Assembly (NCBI RefSeq): GCF_039541875.1
Contig: NZ_BAABHB010000002.1
Span: 1-64,000 of the forward strand
DNA from: Nibrella viscosa
GTDB taxonomy: Bacteria > Bacteroidota > Bacteroidia > Cytophagales > Spirosomataceae
Direction: 5' to 3'
DNA length: 64,000 nucleotides
The position numbers and the translations under genes were made by a program. This document shows positions 9,283 through 17,965 of the stretch, piece after piece. Every line of letters starts with the position of its first letter. Within the stretch, counting starts at the first letter, position 1. Under the pieces are notes generated by a model that was given only the letters and a program-made list of their open reading frames with translations, did not search any database and was not told the origin of the DNA.

Positions 9283-10470
9283 TTATTCCAATGCCGCTAC
9301 GCCCGGCAGGGTCTTGCCTTCCATATACTCCAGCAGGGCACCGCCACCGGTGGAGACGTAGCTCACGCGGTCGCCGTAGCCGGCCTGATTAATGGCGGAA
9401 GCCGAATCTCCTCCACCAATGAGCGAAAAAGCTCCGTTTTCCTCCGTGGCTTTGACTACCGCTGCGGCAATGGCGTTGGTGCCGGTGGCGAAGTTCTCGA
9501 ACTCAAAAACACCCATCGGGCCGTTCCACAGAATGGTCTTTGATTTTTCGACGACTTCGGTAAAGAGCTTTATTGTTTCCGGGCCGATGTCGAGACCTTC
9601 CCAGCCATCGGGGATTTGACCCGTTTGCACAACCTGCCGGTTCGCGTCGTTGGAGAAGTCATCGGCGATGACGTTATCGACCGGCATAATGATGGTTACG
9701 CCTTTTTCCTTGGCTTTGTCGAGGAGTTGCAGCGCCAGGTCCTGCTTGTCGGCTTCGAGCAGCGACTTGCCGATCTGGCCGCCCTGTGCTTTGGTGAAGG
9801 TATAGGTCATACCACCACCGATGATAAGGTTGTCTACTGTATCGAGCAGGCGTTCAATAATCAGAATCTTGTCCGAAATCTTAGCCCCACCCATGATAGC
9901 GGTGAATGGCCGCTCGGCTTCTTCCAGTATTTTCTTGGCGTTATCCAGTTCGGCCTGCATCACGTAGCCGCAGACCCGGTCGTCGAAGAACTTACCCATC
10001 ACGGCCGTAGAGGCATGCGCCCGGTGCGCCGTTCCGAAGGCATCGTTTACCCAGACATCGCCCAGTTCGGCCAGCTTTTGGGCGAACTCTTCGTCGCCTT
10101 TCTCCTCCTGCTTGTAAAAGCGCAGGTTCTCCAGCAGCAGAATTTCACCCGGTTGCAGCGAGGCCGCCTGGTCTTTGGCCGACTGCCCGATGCAGTCATC
10201 GGCAAACTTTACCTCCCGGCCAAATGCTTCCGTTAAGGCCGGCAGCAGGTGCTTCAGCGAGTATTTTTCTTCGGGACCGCCTTTCGGCCGGCCCAGGTGC
10301 GACATCAGGATCGCCGAACCGCCGTCGTTCAGGATTTTGGTGATGGTAGGAATGGTCGCTTTAATGCGTGTGTCGTCGGTGATGGTATAGTTCTCATCGA
10401 GGGGCACGTTAAAGTCCACCCGAACGAGGGCCTTTTTGCCGGCAAAATTGTAAGAGTCAACCGTTTTCAT
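9283..10470 (-). CDS. pgk: Phosphoglycerate kinase
   Basis: Catalyses 1,3-bisphosphoglycerate + ADP to 3-phosphoglycerate + ATP in glycolysis. The protein is 395 aa, the usual length. Substrate-binding residues are visible in RVDFNVPL (about 17-24) and SHLGRPKG (about 58-65). The middle carries MGGAKISDKI, and the nucleotide-binding end carries NGPMGVFE and GGGDSASAINQAG. It starts at ATG 10470 and is monocistronic by context: the upstream neighbour on the same strand is over 200 bp away behind hairpins, and the downstream gene converges on it. Confidence 0.96.
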   Translation of the reverse strand: MKTVDSYNFAGKKALVRVDFNVPLDENYTITDDTRIKATIPTITKILNDGGSAILMSHLGRPKGGPEEKYSLKHLLPALTEAFGREVKFADDCIGQSAKDQAASLQPGEILLLENLRFYKQEEKGDEEFAQKLAELGDVWVNDAFGTAHRAHASTAVMGKFFDDRVCGYVMQAELDNAKKILEEAERPFTAIMGGAKISDKILIIERLLDTVDNLIIGGGMTYTFTKAQGGQIGKSLLEADKQDLALQLLDKAKEKGVTIIMPVDNVIADDFSNDANRQVVQTGQIPDGWEGLDIGPETIKLFTEVVEKSKTILWNGPMGVFEFENFATGTNAIAAAVVKATEENGAFSLIGGGDSASAINQAGYGDRVSYVSTGGGALLEYMEGKTLPGVAALE

Positions 10471-10594
10471 AGGGTAGATACAGCCGAAGAATCAGCCAAT
10501 GTTTAGCGAAAACAAATCTGTTTGCGCGGCAAAAATGGGGAAAATCAACGTAATAGGAGGGACACTGGAAATAAATTTATGCTTTTACTCCAAC

Positions 10595-10634
10595 GCATCG
10601 GCGGACCATCGCTTCTGGGACGGCCCGCCGATGC
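10595..10634. repeat. 10-bp inverted repeat downstream of the CE7 esterase gene
   Basis: Arms 10595-10604 and 10625-10634 (gcatcggcgg/ccgccgatgc) with a 20-nt spacer. It lies between the esterase stop and the pgk start and could be part of the esterase transcript end. Confidence 0.6.
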
Positions 10635-10657
10635 CGTTGTACCCCAGTTCATTTGTT

Positions 10658-10672
10658 AACCCCTTCGGGGTT
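10658..10672 (-). terminator. Possible terminator hairpin after the CE7 esterase
   Basis: Six-bp stem aacccc/ggggtt with a 3-nt loop, 3 bp after the esterase stop codon. There is no strong T-run on the minus strand, so termination is only probable. Confidence 0.45.
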
Positions 10673-10675
10673 ATT

Positions 10676-11995
10676 TTACTTCTGCGCCACTGCCTTAAAC
10701 TGCGAGAACAGCCACGCATCCGATTTTTCCCATTGCTCCGGATAAGTCCAGTGACCGGTATCCTGGGCGATGAACAGCGTTTTAGGGGCATTGATGACGT
10801 TGTAGGCCGCGTGCATAGACGTAGGCGGGCAGGTCTCGTCGTTGTAGCCCCAGGAGTAGAAGCCGGGGATTTTTAGCTGCCGGGCAAAGTTGACCACATC
10901 GTAGTATTTGGAGGTCTTCACCCGATCCGGCTTGTTGTTGAAGGCCGCATTGGCTTCCGAAAACATATGGGGCCAGCCGCCGGCCCGGCTTTTCAGGTAG
11001 CCGGTCAGGTCGGAGAGGGCGGGATAATAGGCCACCAGCCACTTGATGCGGCTATCGAGGGCCGCCGTGACGATGGACAACGCACCACCCTGGCTGCCGC
11101 CCACCACGGCCAGATTGCTGCCGTCGTACTCCGGAAGGCTGCTGATGAGGTCAACGGCCCGGACGCAGCCCAGGTATACCCGCTTATAGTAGTAATTGTC
11201 GCGGTCGTCGAGGTTCTGGGTCCAGTAACCGGCTAAGGGGCCTTTTCCTAAATTGTCGTACACCTCAGCGGGCATGGTCACGGGTACGCCGTGGATACCC
11301 ACCTGGAGGGTAATAGCGCCCTTTTCGGCGCGGGCTACATCCCCCGAGTACGGCCGCACCCCGGCTCCCGGTACTTGCAGAATAGCGGGGTATTTGCCAG
11401 GGGCTTTCGGTACGCATAGGATGCCGTAGTAGCGGGCTCCTTCGCGCATGGTGTTGAAATTGACATGGTAGACGTTCACCTTCTCGGTGCAGCGCTCCGG
11501 CAGCAGCACCATGCGGGCATCGAGCGGAATTTTAGCGGCTTCCGCTTTGGCTTTGTCCCAGAAGGCGGTAAAGTCCTCAGGTTGGTCGGTGGCGGGTTGA
11601 ATAGCGTTGGCGTCGTAAGCCGCCGTGGCTAAACCTTTGTACTCCTTGCCGTCCACCTGCGCGTACACTTCGCAACGCAAAAAGCCGGGTGTAGACATAG
11701 TGCCGCCGTCGATGGTCGCTTTGCCATCTTTCAGTTTCAGCGTGCCCGATTTGACCGGCTTCATCTTCTCCGGCATTACCGCGTACCGGACTTCGGCATT
11801 GGCGAGACCCACATTGGCCTGGGTTACCTGCACCGTAAAACGGACGGGCTCACCCACTTTGTACTCCCAGTTGGCCCGGTCGGGCGACACCAGTACCTTG
11901 ATGTACCGTTCAACGGGCTGGGCGATGGCCTGCGGCAGCAGGGCGATGAGGAGCAAAAAGACATAAAGGCGTTGGGATACAGGAGTATGCTTCAT
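10676..11995 (-). CDS. Secreted acetylxylan esterase-like hydrolase (CE7, AXE1 family)
   Basis: A 439-aa alpha/beta hydrolase likely to remove acetyl groups from polysaccharides or similar substrates outside the cytoplasm. A signal peptide covers about residues 1-25. An Ig-like or beta-rich N-terminal part (about 28-130) precedes the catalytic domain. The nucleophile is Ser301 in VVGGSQGGAL, with Asp386 in WGYNDETCPP and His415 in DTGHW as likely triad partners. RPYSGDVARAEKG near 214 and YYKRVYLGCVRAVD near 270 fit the AXE1/CE7 pattern. Monocistronic. True substrate is not readable. Confidence 0.85.
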   Translation of the reverse strand: MKHTPVSQRLYVFLLLIALLPQAIAQPVERYIKVLVSPDRANWEYKVGEPVRFTVQVTQANVGLANAEVRYAVMPEKMKPVKSGTLKLKDGKATIDGGTMSTPGFLRCEVYAQVDGKEYKGLATAAYDANAIQPATDQPEDFTAFWDKAKAEAAKIPLDARMVLLPERCTEKVNVYHVNFNTMREGARYYGILCVPKAPGKYPAILQVPGAGVRPYSGDVARAEKGAITLQVGIHGVPVTMPAEVYDNLGKGPLAGYWTQNLDDRDNYYYKRVYLGCVRAVDLISSLPEYDGSNLAVVGGSQGGALSIVTAALDSRIKWLVAYYPALSDLTGYLKSRAGGWPHMFSEANAAFNNKPDRVKTSKYYDVVNFARQLKIPGFYSWGYNDETCPPTSMHAAYNVINAPKTLFIAQDTGHWTYPEQWEKSDAWLFSQFKAVAQK

Positions 11996-12432
11996 ATCCA
12001 GGAAATAGGAGGTTAGCGAGTATTTTCTTTAGAAAGCCGATTTTTGGAATTATTACTTACCCGCTGCCTTCGCGAGTAGCTGTTTTTGTGAGCGTGTAGC
12101 CGGCAACGCGACAAAACCATCCGGTAGAACCTCTGCTCGGCCGCGATTAATTTTAAAGAAATAAATGAGCCATATTAGCTTGCCCTTACAGGGCAGAAAG
12201 CGGCAAAAGAATCGGCTGGTGCTATAAACCGCTGACCCCTCCGGGGTAAAATCTCATAAATTACCCCGGAGGGGTCAGCGGTTTATAGAAACGAAAACGC
12301 GTTCACCTGGCAAACTGCTCTGTAAGGGCAAGCCTATTTTTGCACGATTATTTTTTTGAAATCAATTCGGGGCATACTGTTTGTAGCACAATGCCTCAAA
12401 AGCGATTCGTGCGTGCCGTAGGTACGCAACAT
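11996..12432. other. Gene-free interval holding a composite inverted repeat
   Basis: 437 bp between two minus-strand genes. No coding frame is convincing. The notable content is the nested inverted repeat at 12178-12333; the first 180 bp hold only the leader of the esterase gene. Confidence 0.7.
12178..12333. repeat. Nested inverted repeat element (28-bp perfect inner arms, 19-bp outer arms)
   Basis: Outer arms 12178-12196 and 12315-12333 match at 18 of 19 positions (core gcttgcccttacag). Inner arms 12222-12249 and 12261-12288 are perfect over 28 bp around an 11-nt loop. The inner arm contains the GC-rich palindrome cccctccgggg, and its right end reads gtttatagaaacg. No clear target-site duplication flanks it. 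It could be a small non-autonomous or REP-like element rather than a simple terminator. Confidence 0.85.
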
Positions 12433-13626
12433 TTAATACTCTTTCCCCGCGCCACCACCGCCGAAGTCACCACCCCCGTAGCTGAAGCCTTTTGGTTGCT
12501 GGGTGGAGGATGCCGCCTGAATGGCACCGATGGTTTCGGCATCGAGGAAAAACTCTTTGGGTGAATCTTCGTCGGGTACGTCGGTGAAGCCGTAGCGGGG
12601 CTCCCGCAGGTAACGGATAAGGGGTATGCTGACCAGCACCAGCAGCAAGCCGCTTACCGTCAGGTGAACCGACCAGGGCAGTACGCCAATGTACTCACGG
12701 GCGGTGGCTACTGCGCCGGCGGTACCTAAACAGGCCAGAATGATAAACATGCGGTTCCTGTGCGTGGTGCCGAGGTACCCGTACAGCAGCGGAATGCCAA
12801 ACGTAAACAGCCAGAAAAGCCACGACAGCGCAATCTGGGGCGCACCGCTGAATGCACCCCGCAGATTCAGGTCGGGCTTGAGCAGGAAGGATACTACCTC
12901 CCGGACAAAGAAATAGTTGCCGTTGATCAGCAACAGACTGAGCGTCATCCACTGCGCCAGATTCAGCGTATCGGACCAGTATACATTTTTCTGCGACCGC
13001 AGCGACAGGTCCAGCTGCAACGCCAGCCAGTAAAGGCCTGCCGACAGCGCCATCATAACAAACGGAATGATAACGTGCGCGGCAGCCGTATCGTTGAGCA
13101 GATCGAACACCAGCGCATACACGGCACTGACCAAACCAACCATCACTATGAGGTCGCCATAGTACCAGACCACGGCAAACAGTACCGGCAGCGATACCAG
13201 GCACCGCGCCCATACCGACGTGTTATCCGGCAGCCAGACGTTCAGGCCAATCACCAGCAGGGCCGTCATAAAGGCGATCAGGGCATTATCGACCCCGTTG
13301 CGGAACATTCCCTGTTTACGAATCAGGAATTCGACCAGAAAGCCGATGCCGATGCCCAGCAGGATATTAAATAAGCCGGTGGCAAAGGACTCCTGCAGCA
13401 CATCCGACAGAATGAGCCCCAGCAGCGCATAGCCACCACTGGCGGCCACGATCGAAAAGAGAAACAGCCCAATTTCCACAAAGGCGCTGGTATCTCTGAA
13501 CCTGACCGGGAATGTCTCTTTGATGGCCGCCAACTGCGCGTCGTTGACTAGTCCCTCGCGGTGCCAGCGCTGGGCCTGGTTGGTAATTTCCCGGTTGTAA
13601 ATCCATGCTTCGTTGTACGCTTTCAT
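12433..13626 (-). CDS. Predicted multi-pass membrane protein, partner of the DUF2157 gene
   Basis: 397 aa with about ten hydrophobic segments after a soluble 45-residue start (REGLVNDAQLAAIKETFPVRF). It ends in a glycine-rich tail (GGGDFGGGGAGKEY). It overlaps the upstream DUF2157-like gene by 4 bp (ATGA type), so translation is likely coupled and the two proteins probably act together in the inner membrane. The arrangement resembles DUF2157/DUF4401 gene pairs known elsewhere, but the DUF4401 assignment here is inference. Function unknown. Confidence 0.75.
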   Translation of the reverse strand: MKAYNEAWIYNREITNQAQRWHREGLVNDAQLAAIKETFPVRFRDTSAFVEIGLFLFSIVAASGGYALLGLILSDVLQESFATGLFNILLGIGIGFLVEFLIRKQGMFRNGVDNALIAFMTALLVIGLNVWLPDNTSVWARCLVSLPVLFAVVWYYGDLIVMVGLVSAVYALVFDLLNDTAAAHVIIPFVMMALSAGLYWLALQLDLSLRSQKNVYWSDTLNLAQWMTLSLLLINGNYFFVREVVSFLLKPDLNLRGAFSGAPQIALSWLFWLFTFGIPLLYGYLGTTHRNRMFIILACLGTAGAVATAREYIGVLPWSVHLTVSGLLLVLVSIPLIRYLREPRYGFTDVPDEDSPKEFFLDAETIGAIQAASSTQQPKGFSYGGGDFGGGGAGKEY

Positions 13627-14615
13627 GTCGTTACCAGGGTTCGGCGGTAGTGGAGCAGGTACATGACCAGTCCAATGCCTGTCAGCAGAAAATACAGGGT
13701 GCCCACATAGTTGTTAGGCTCCAGATAATGGAACAGCAGATAGGTAAACCCGATATAGCCATAAACGGAACTCATCAGGGCATACAGAAACGCCCGTTCG
13801 CGCCGGGAGCGGCCGCGCCGGGCATAATTGTACCGGGCGTAGCGGTCGAACAGGAAACAGGCGGCTGCCAAACCGAGCGCAAACATTATCCGGAGGTCGT
13901 CAAAGTTAAACACCCCTGCCACTAAGGCTAAAAGTAACAGGTTACCGGCAATGGTCAGGTATGTAAACGTAAAGTGCCGCTTGATAAGCTGCCGTTCCAG
14001 GAACATACCGGCACCAATCAGCACCAGGCTGAGAATAATGGCCGAGAAGGTAATCTTCAGGTCAAAAAAGTTGCCTTTAAAATACAGGTTCAGCGGCTGA
14101 ATGGTCACGCCGATCCAGGATATCAGGGCGACCAGCGCCATACTGAGTACCCCCCGGTGGTCGAAGCGGTAGGCCAGGATCAGAAACAGGACCGCTGGAA
14201 TAATGGTCACCAGGCCGTAGCGTTCGCCGAACAGGTTGTACTGGTATTGCAGATAACCCTCCAGCGTCAGAAACAGCAGACAGCCCAGAATAAGGGCGTA
14301 ATCACTAAATGGAGACCGGCTTTTGACGTGCCGGTTGCTCATGGGGGGTCGGTAAAGCCAGGCAAAGGCGAAACAGAGCAGACACAGCACACTCATGGTA
14401 ACCACCACGGCGGTGTGGCTAATGCGATCGATATTGTCATAGATCAGCAGACCAAGCCCCATCGCAAAGAGCAGGATGCCTACGTACAGAATAGACCGTA
14501 GCTCAAAGTGAACCGAAAACGGTCGCCGGTCCTCGATGTCGGCAATGGTCGTCTGCTGTTCTTTGGATAACAGCCCCTGTTGAGCCAGTTCGTCAAGTAT
14601 GGTTTTGGGACTCAT
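13623..14615 (-). CDS. DUF2157 domain-containing membrane protein
   Basis: 330 aa. Residues about 1-35 form a short soluble helical start (ILDELAQQGLLSKEQQTTIADIE), typical of DUF2157, which then leads into ten or so membrane helices (ILYVGILLFAMGLGLLIYDNI first). Its stop overlaps the start of the next membrane gene by 4 bp. It is divergent from the FAN1-type nuclease gene, with 148 bp between them. Function unknown; the family is linked to envelope functions only by annotation. Confidence 0.75.
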   Translation of the reverse strand: MSPKTILDELAQQGLLSKEQQTTIADIEDRRPFSVHFELRSILYVGILLFAMGLGLLIYDNIDRISHTAVVVTMSVLCLLCFAFAWLYRPPMSNRHVKSRSPFSDYALILGCLLFLTLEGYLQYQYNLFGERYGLVTIIPAVLFLILAYRFDHRGVLSMALVALISWIGVTIQPLNLYFKGNFFDLKITFSAIILSLVLIGAGMFLERQLIKRHFTFTYLTIAGNLLLLALVAGVFNFDDLRIMFALGLAAACFLFDRYARYNYARRGRSRRERAFLYALMSSVYGYIGFTYLLFHYLEPNNYVGTLYFLLTGIGLVMYLLHYRRTLVTT

Positions 14616-14763
14616 AACGCTTGGTCAAAACGGTCTGGACGGGCTGTTTGCCTCCTGCCGAATTTTAATATACGTCCTGTTACCTGTGGATAGCCCACGG
14701 GGACATATACCGACATATTTTTGTTATATTCCTATAAGGAACGCTGTAGAACGCAATAGGTTT

Positions 14764-16452
14764 ATGGTTGGGCGTCAGAAAATAGAATTACCGTCTAAAT
14801 ATTACCTCGATAATTTCCGCTATCTGCTCGACTTTGTGCAGCGGCTTTACGGCGGCCTGATGAACGAAGCGGAGTGGGATTTTGTTCGGCGCTTTGATGC
14901 CCTGACCGAAGATGCCCAATGCCTGTTTGTGCGATTCAGCAACCGGAAGGGGCTTTTTTTTCGGGTTAACAAGCTGAATTATAAAGAAATCGAGGAGCTG
15001 CCGGCTGCTCTGGGCGAACTGCTGCTGGGCGGCTTTGCCGAGCGGCTCTCGGCGCACCACGAAATCATGGGTGCCGAGGTGCTCAATACGTTTACCAAGC
15101 CCGAGCTGCTGGAGCTGTTGCCGCTGGAGCCGGAGGAGCTAAAACCCCTCTCGAAGCAGAAGAAAGAGGAGGTGGTCCGCTACGCCCTGCACGAGCTGGA
15201 CTTCGGTGAGATTGTTACCAGCCTGACCACCCGCGAAACGGTGGTGCAGATGAATTTTGAAGCCGAGGTGATGATGCTGAAGTACCTGTTCTTTGGTAAC
15301 CGCTCGTCGGATATGTCGGAGTTTGTGATCCGGGATCTGGGGATGGTCAATTTTGAGCGCTACGATGAGTCGAAGCTGACGGCCCGGTTTCGTACCCGCA
15401 AGGAGGTGGAAGATAAACTCCTGATTTCGCTCACCAACGAAGAGTTTCGCGAGTTAAAGGATGCCGAAATGCCGGCTGAGGATATTTACAACTGGTTTCT
15501 GAACTGGAACGAAACCCGCCCGGAACTGACCGAAATAGCGATACCCGGCTACCAGAAGCTGGTTGTCAGGGTAGGGGCGTTTCTGGAAAAGCAGAAGCTG
15601 CCGGAACAGGCATTGGCGGTCTACGAACTGTCGGACCGCGTACCGGCCCGCGAACGGCGCGTGCGGCTGCTGTTCCGCTACGGCCTGGTTGACGAAGCCC
15701 TGGCGCTGTGCGACGAAATCGCCGTTACCCCACAGAACGCCGAGGAAAAGTTCTTCGCCAATGATTTCCGCGAGAAGATCATGAGCGCGGGGGAGAAGAA
15801 GCGCAGCAGGAAATCGACCACCCGCTTTTTGTCCGATGCCGAGAGCGTATCGATACCGGCAGCATACCGGCACCATGTCGAAGCGGGCGTGATGGCGTAT
15901 TACCTGGAGGAAGGCTACGATGCCGCCTTTACCGAGAACTATCCCTGGCGCGGACTCTTCGGGCTGGTGTTCTGGGATATTATTTACGATGCCAACGTGC
16001 AGGCCATTCACCACCCGCTGCAGCGCACGCCTTCTGACTTCTACCTGCCCGACTTCTACCTGAAGCGTGAAGACCTGATTAAAAAGCGGCTCAGCGAACT
16101 AACCACCACCGACGACTGGCGGGCGCATACTGAGCGGATGTACAAGGAGAAGAACGGCATCACCAACGTACTGGTCGACTGGAATGAAGAACTGCTCTCG
16201 CTGGTTCACCGGCTTATCGACCTGCTCGAACCGGCGCAGCTTCGGCTGATTCTACTGGAGATAGCCCGCAGCCTCCGCGAAAACACCCGTGGCTTCCCGG
16301 ATCTGCTCATCTGGAACGAAGACGGCCAGTACGAATTCGTCGAGGTCAAATCCCCCACCGACCATTTGGGTGCGCAACAACTGCACTGGCTCCAGTATTT
16401 CCAGTCTATTGGGGTGAAGGGAAAGGTTGTGCGGGTGATTTGGGAGGTGTAA
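14764..16452 (+). CDS. FAN1-type VRR-NUC domain nuclease
   Basis: This 562-aa protein resembles bacterial FAN1 homologues, structure-specific nucleases that cut 5' flaps and act on interstrand crosslinks. The C-terminal VRR-NUC domain shows Asp513 (GFPDLLIW) and Glu527-X-Lys529 (FVEVKSPTDHLG), the PD-(D/E)XK catalytic set. FYLPDFYLKR and the helical TPR-like middle (about 290-400) fit the family. I start at ATG 14764 (MVGRQKIELPSKYYLDNF); a longer frame to 14599 overlaps the divergent gene. The stop codon sits inside the palindrome at 16446-16505. Confidence 0.85.
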   Translation: MVGRQKIELPSKYYLDNFRYLLDFVQRLYGGLMNEAEWDFVRRFDALTEDAQCLFVRFSNRKGLFFRVNKLNYKEIEELPAALGELLLGGFAERLSAHHEIMGAEVLNTFTKPELLELLPLEPEELKPLSKQKKEEVVRYALHELDFGEIVTSLTTRETVVQMNFEAEVMMLKYLFFGNRSSDMSEFVIRDLGMVNFERYDESKLTARFRTRKEVEDKLLISLTNEEFRELKDAEMPAEDIYNWFLNWNETRPELTEIAIPGYQKLVVRVGAFLEKQKLPEQALAVYELSDRVPARERRVRLLFRYGLVDEALALCDEIAVTPQNAEEKFFANDFREKIMSAGEKKRSRKSTTRFLSDAESVSIPAAYRHHVEAGVMAYYLEEGYDAAFTENYPWRGLFGLVFWDIIYDANVQAIHHPLQRTPSDFYLPDFYLKREDLIKKRLSELTTTDDWRAHTERMYKEKNGITNVLVDWNEELLSLVHRLIDLLEPAQLRLILLEIARSLRENTRGFPDLLIWNEDGQYEFVEVKSPTDHLGAQQLHWLQYFQSIGVKGKVVRVIWEV

Positions 16453-16505
16453 TGTACGGGTCAGCCGGAGCGGTCCGACGTTTCGGCTAACCTGTACATT
16501 ACACC
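16446..16505. terminator. Palindrome carrying both stop codons of convergent genes
   Basis: Arms 16446-16467 and 16484-16505 match at 20 of 22 positions around a 16-nt loop. The TAA of the nuclease gene (16450-16452) and the TAA of the methyltransferase gene (16499-16501) lie at mirror positions inside the arms, so both proteins end in Val. It should act on transcripts from both sides. Confidence 0.85.
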
Positions 16506-17236
16506 CGCCCCACCCTCAGCATTACCGGAAACTTAACATCCTTTTCTTCCTCTCCCCAAATACCGGCAAACGCTTCAGCCAGGTATTCGACGGGGTCGGT
16601 TTCGTGCTGGCGGATGTAGTTCTGCACGGCAGACCAGGTGCGGAGATAGTTGAGGAAGCGGTCGGCGGTCCAGTAGCGGTGAATGATGAACTGGCGCTGC
16701 TGAACGTCTGCGAAGGGAAAGGAGAGATTAACATATTTTTCGTCAATATGCCGGCGATGCGGGTCCCAGTAGGGACCGACGCGGTTGCGGTAAAAATCCT
16801 GAATTAAAGGGTCAAGGGTGTCGTCTACGAAAGAGACACCGTACATCCATTCGGCAATAATGGCGCCTGGTCTGGCTACGCGCCTGACTTCGCGATTGAA
16901 CGCTTCCACATCAAACCAGTGCAGGGCCTGCGCCACCGTAATCAGGTCAAAATGCTGGTCTGGAAACGGTGTCTGCTCGGCCGGAGATACCTGGTAGCGG
17001 ATGTTGGGACGCTGAACGGCTTTGCTCAATTGCGCTTCACTAATGTCGGTGGCTTCTACCTCGCTAAAATAATCAGCCAGTACACCAGCTACCTGCCCGT
17101 TGCCGGTGGCACAGTCCCAGGCCCGCTGTCTGTCACCGGCAAAGGACAGCAAATAGTCATACACCTCAGCGGGATAGTCGATGCGGTATTGCCGGTAGAG
17201 ATCGGCGTGGCCGGAAAAGCGGTCGATAGATGGCAT
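16499..17236 (-). CDS. Class I SAM-dependent methyltransferase
   Basis: 245 aa, Methyltransf_11 type. The SAM-binding Gly-rich loop is WDCATGNGQVAGVL (about 40-53), followed by the acidic end of strand 2 (EATDISEAQL) and the motif FDLITVAQALHWFD (about 96-109). HWFD is typical of the trans-aconitate/UbiE-like small-molecule branch. Substrate unknown. Start at ATG 17236. Convergent with the FAN1-type gene, divergent from the cytochrome. Confidence 0.8.
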   Translation of the reverse strand: MPSIDRFSGHADLYRQYRIDYPAEVYDYLLSFAGDRQRAWDCATGNGQVAGVLADYFSEVEATDISEAQLSKAVQRPNIRYQVSPAEQTPFPDQHFDLITVAQALHWFDVEAFNREVRRVARPGAIIAEWMYGVSFVDDTLDPLIQDFYRNRVGPYWDPHRRHIDEKYVNLSFPFADVQQRQFIIHRYWTADRFLNYLRTWSAVQNYIRQHETDPVEYLAEAFAGIWGEEEKDVKFPVMLRVGRV

Positions 17237-17350
17237 AGCGTTGCGTGGGGGTAAGTTGTTAAAAATCTGAAAAAGTTTTTACACAGATTAAACCTTCCGG
17301 CTTTTGTTCGGTCCAATAAAAGGCTGAGGCTGCAAAAAGTTGTTATAAAA

Positions 17351-17381
17351 TTGGCTGATACACGTATTCAGTTTAATTTTG
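17351..17381 (+). promoter_or_regulatory. Promoter of the cytochrome c gene
   Basis: TTG at 17351-17353 and TAATTTTG at 17374-17381 are separated by 20 bp. This matches the Bacteroidota primary sigma-factor pattern (-33 TTG, -7 TAnnTTTG). The ATG follows 66 bp after the -7 box. Confidence 0.7.
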
Positions 17382-17446
17382 TTAGTCTAATTCAGCCGAC
17401 TTGAACGCTTTTGTTTCACTCTAGTGCCTTTTAACTTAGTTTTCTA

Positions 17447-17821
17447 ATGAAAAAAACGCTTGGAACCCTTCTGGCTGCGGCTCTGCTGGCCGTGTTATCT
17501 TTTTCCGCTAAGGCGCAGACCAAAGTGCCGGATGATATTAATGCACTGCTGAGCAAGCATACCTGTCTGGCCTGCCACAATGCGGATACCCGTCTGGTCG
17601 GTCCTGCTTACAAGGATGTAGCGAAGAAGAAATATACAAACGCACAGATTGTTGAGTTGATTTATGAGCCTAAGCCGGAACACTGGCCGGGTTATCCGCC
17701 GATGGCTCCGATGAAGCAGGTGCCGAAGGAAGATGCCCTGAAGATTGCCGGCTGGATTAACTCTCTGGCGGGTGGTGCGTCTAAAGCACCGGCCAAGAAA
17801 CCGGCTTCCAAGAAGTCTTAA
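17447..17821 (+). CDS. Small monohaem cytochrome c
   Basis: A 124-aa periplasmic electron carrier. A signal peptide covers residues 1-23 (cleavage after SAKA). The haem-binding motif CLACH lies at 40-44, and a likely axial methionine is in YPPMAPMKQVP. LVGPAYKDVAKK and the closing helix ALKIAGWINSLAG are typical of cytochrome c551-like proteins. A lysine/proline/alanine tail (APAKKPASKKS) ends the protein. It has its own promoter and a strong terminator, so it is expressed alone. The redox partner cannot be inferred. Confidence 0.88.
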   Translation: MKKTLGTLLAAALLAVLSFSAKAQTKVPDDINALLSKHTCLACHNADTRLVGPAYKDVAKKKYTNAQIVELIYEPKPEHWPGYPPMAPMKQVPKEDALKIAGWINSLAGGASKAPAKKPASKKS

Positions 17822-17822
17822 T

Positions 17823-17955
17823 TTAGTCGCTAGTCAATAGTCTCCAGGAGACAGACTGAGGCCTATTTTATTTTGCATAAAAGAGCCGACCTGTGAATAG
17901 AGGTCGGCTCTCTTTTTGTCGGCTAGCCCCAAAGCCATTATCGACTAACGACTAA
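17823..17955. repeat. tagtc-word inverted repeat enclosing a terminator
   Basis: Arms 17823-17835 and 17943-17955 match at 12 of 13 positions. Both arms are tandem variants of tagtc (left continues as caatagtc). They lie right after the cytochrome stop and just before the rlmB end, with the intrinsic terminator between them. Confidence 0.65.
17882..17911. terminator. Bidirectional intrinsic terminator, cytochrome/rlmB
   Basis: Perfect 11-bp stem (17882-17892 with 17901-17911), 8-nt loop, then ctttttg on the plus strand; the minus strand also leaves the stem into ttttatg. Confidence 0.9.
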
Positions 17956-17965
17956 TTACTGCCGT

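Noticed and set aside
12340..12564. Small plus-strand frame at the end of the membrane-protein gene
   Set aside because: Mostly antisense to the 3' end of the 12433-13626 gene; no independent evidence.
14599..14763. N-terminal extension of the FAN1-type gene
   Set aside because: It overlaps the divergent DUF2157 gene and its promoter region; residues are not family-like. ATG 14764 is preferred.
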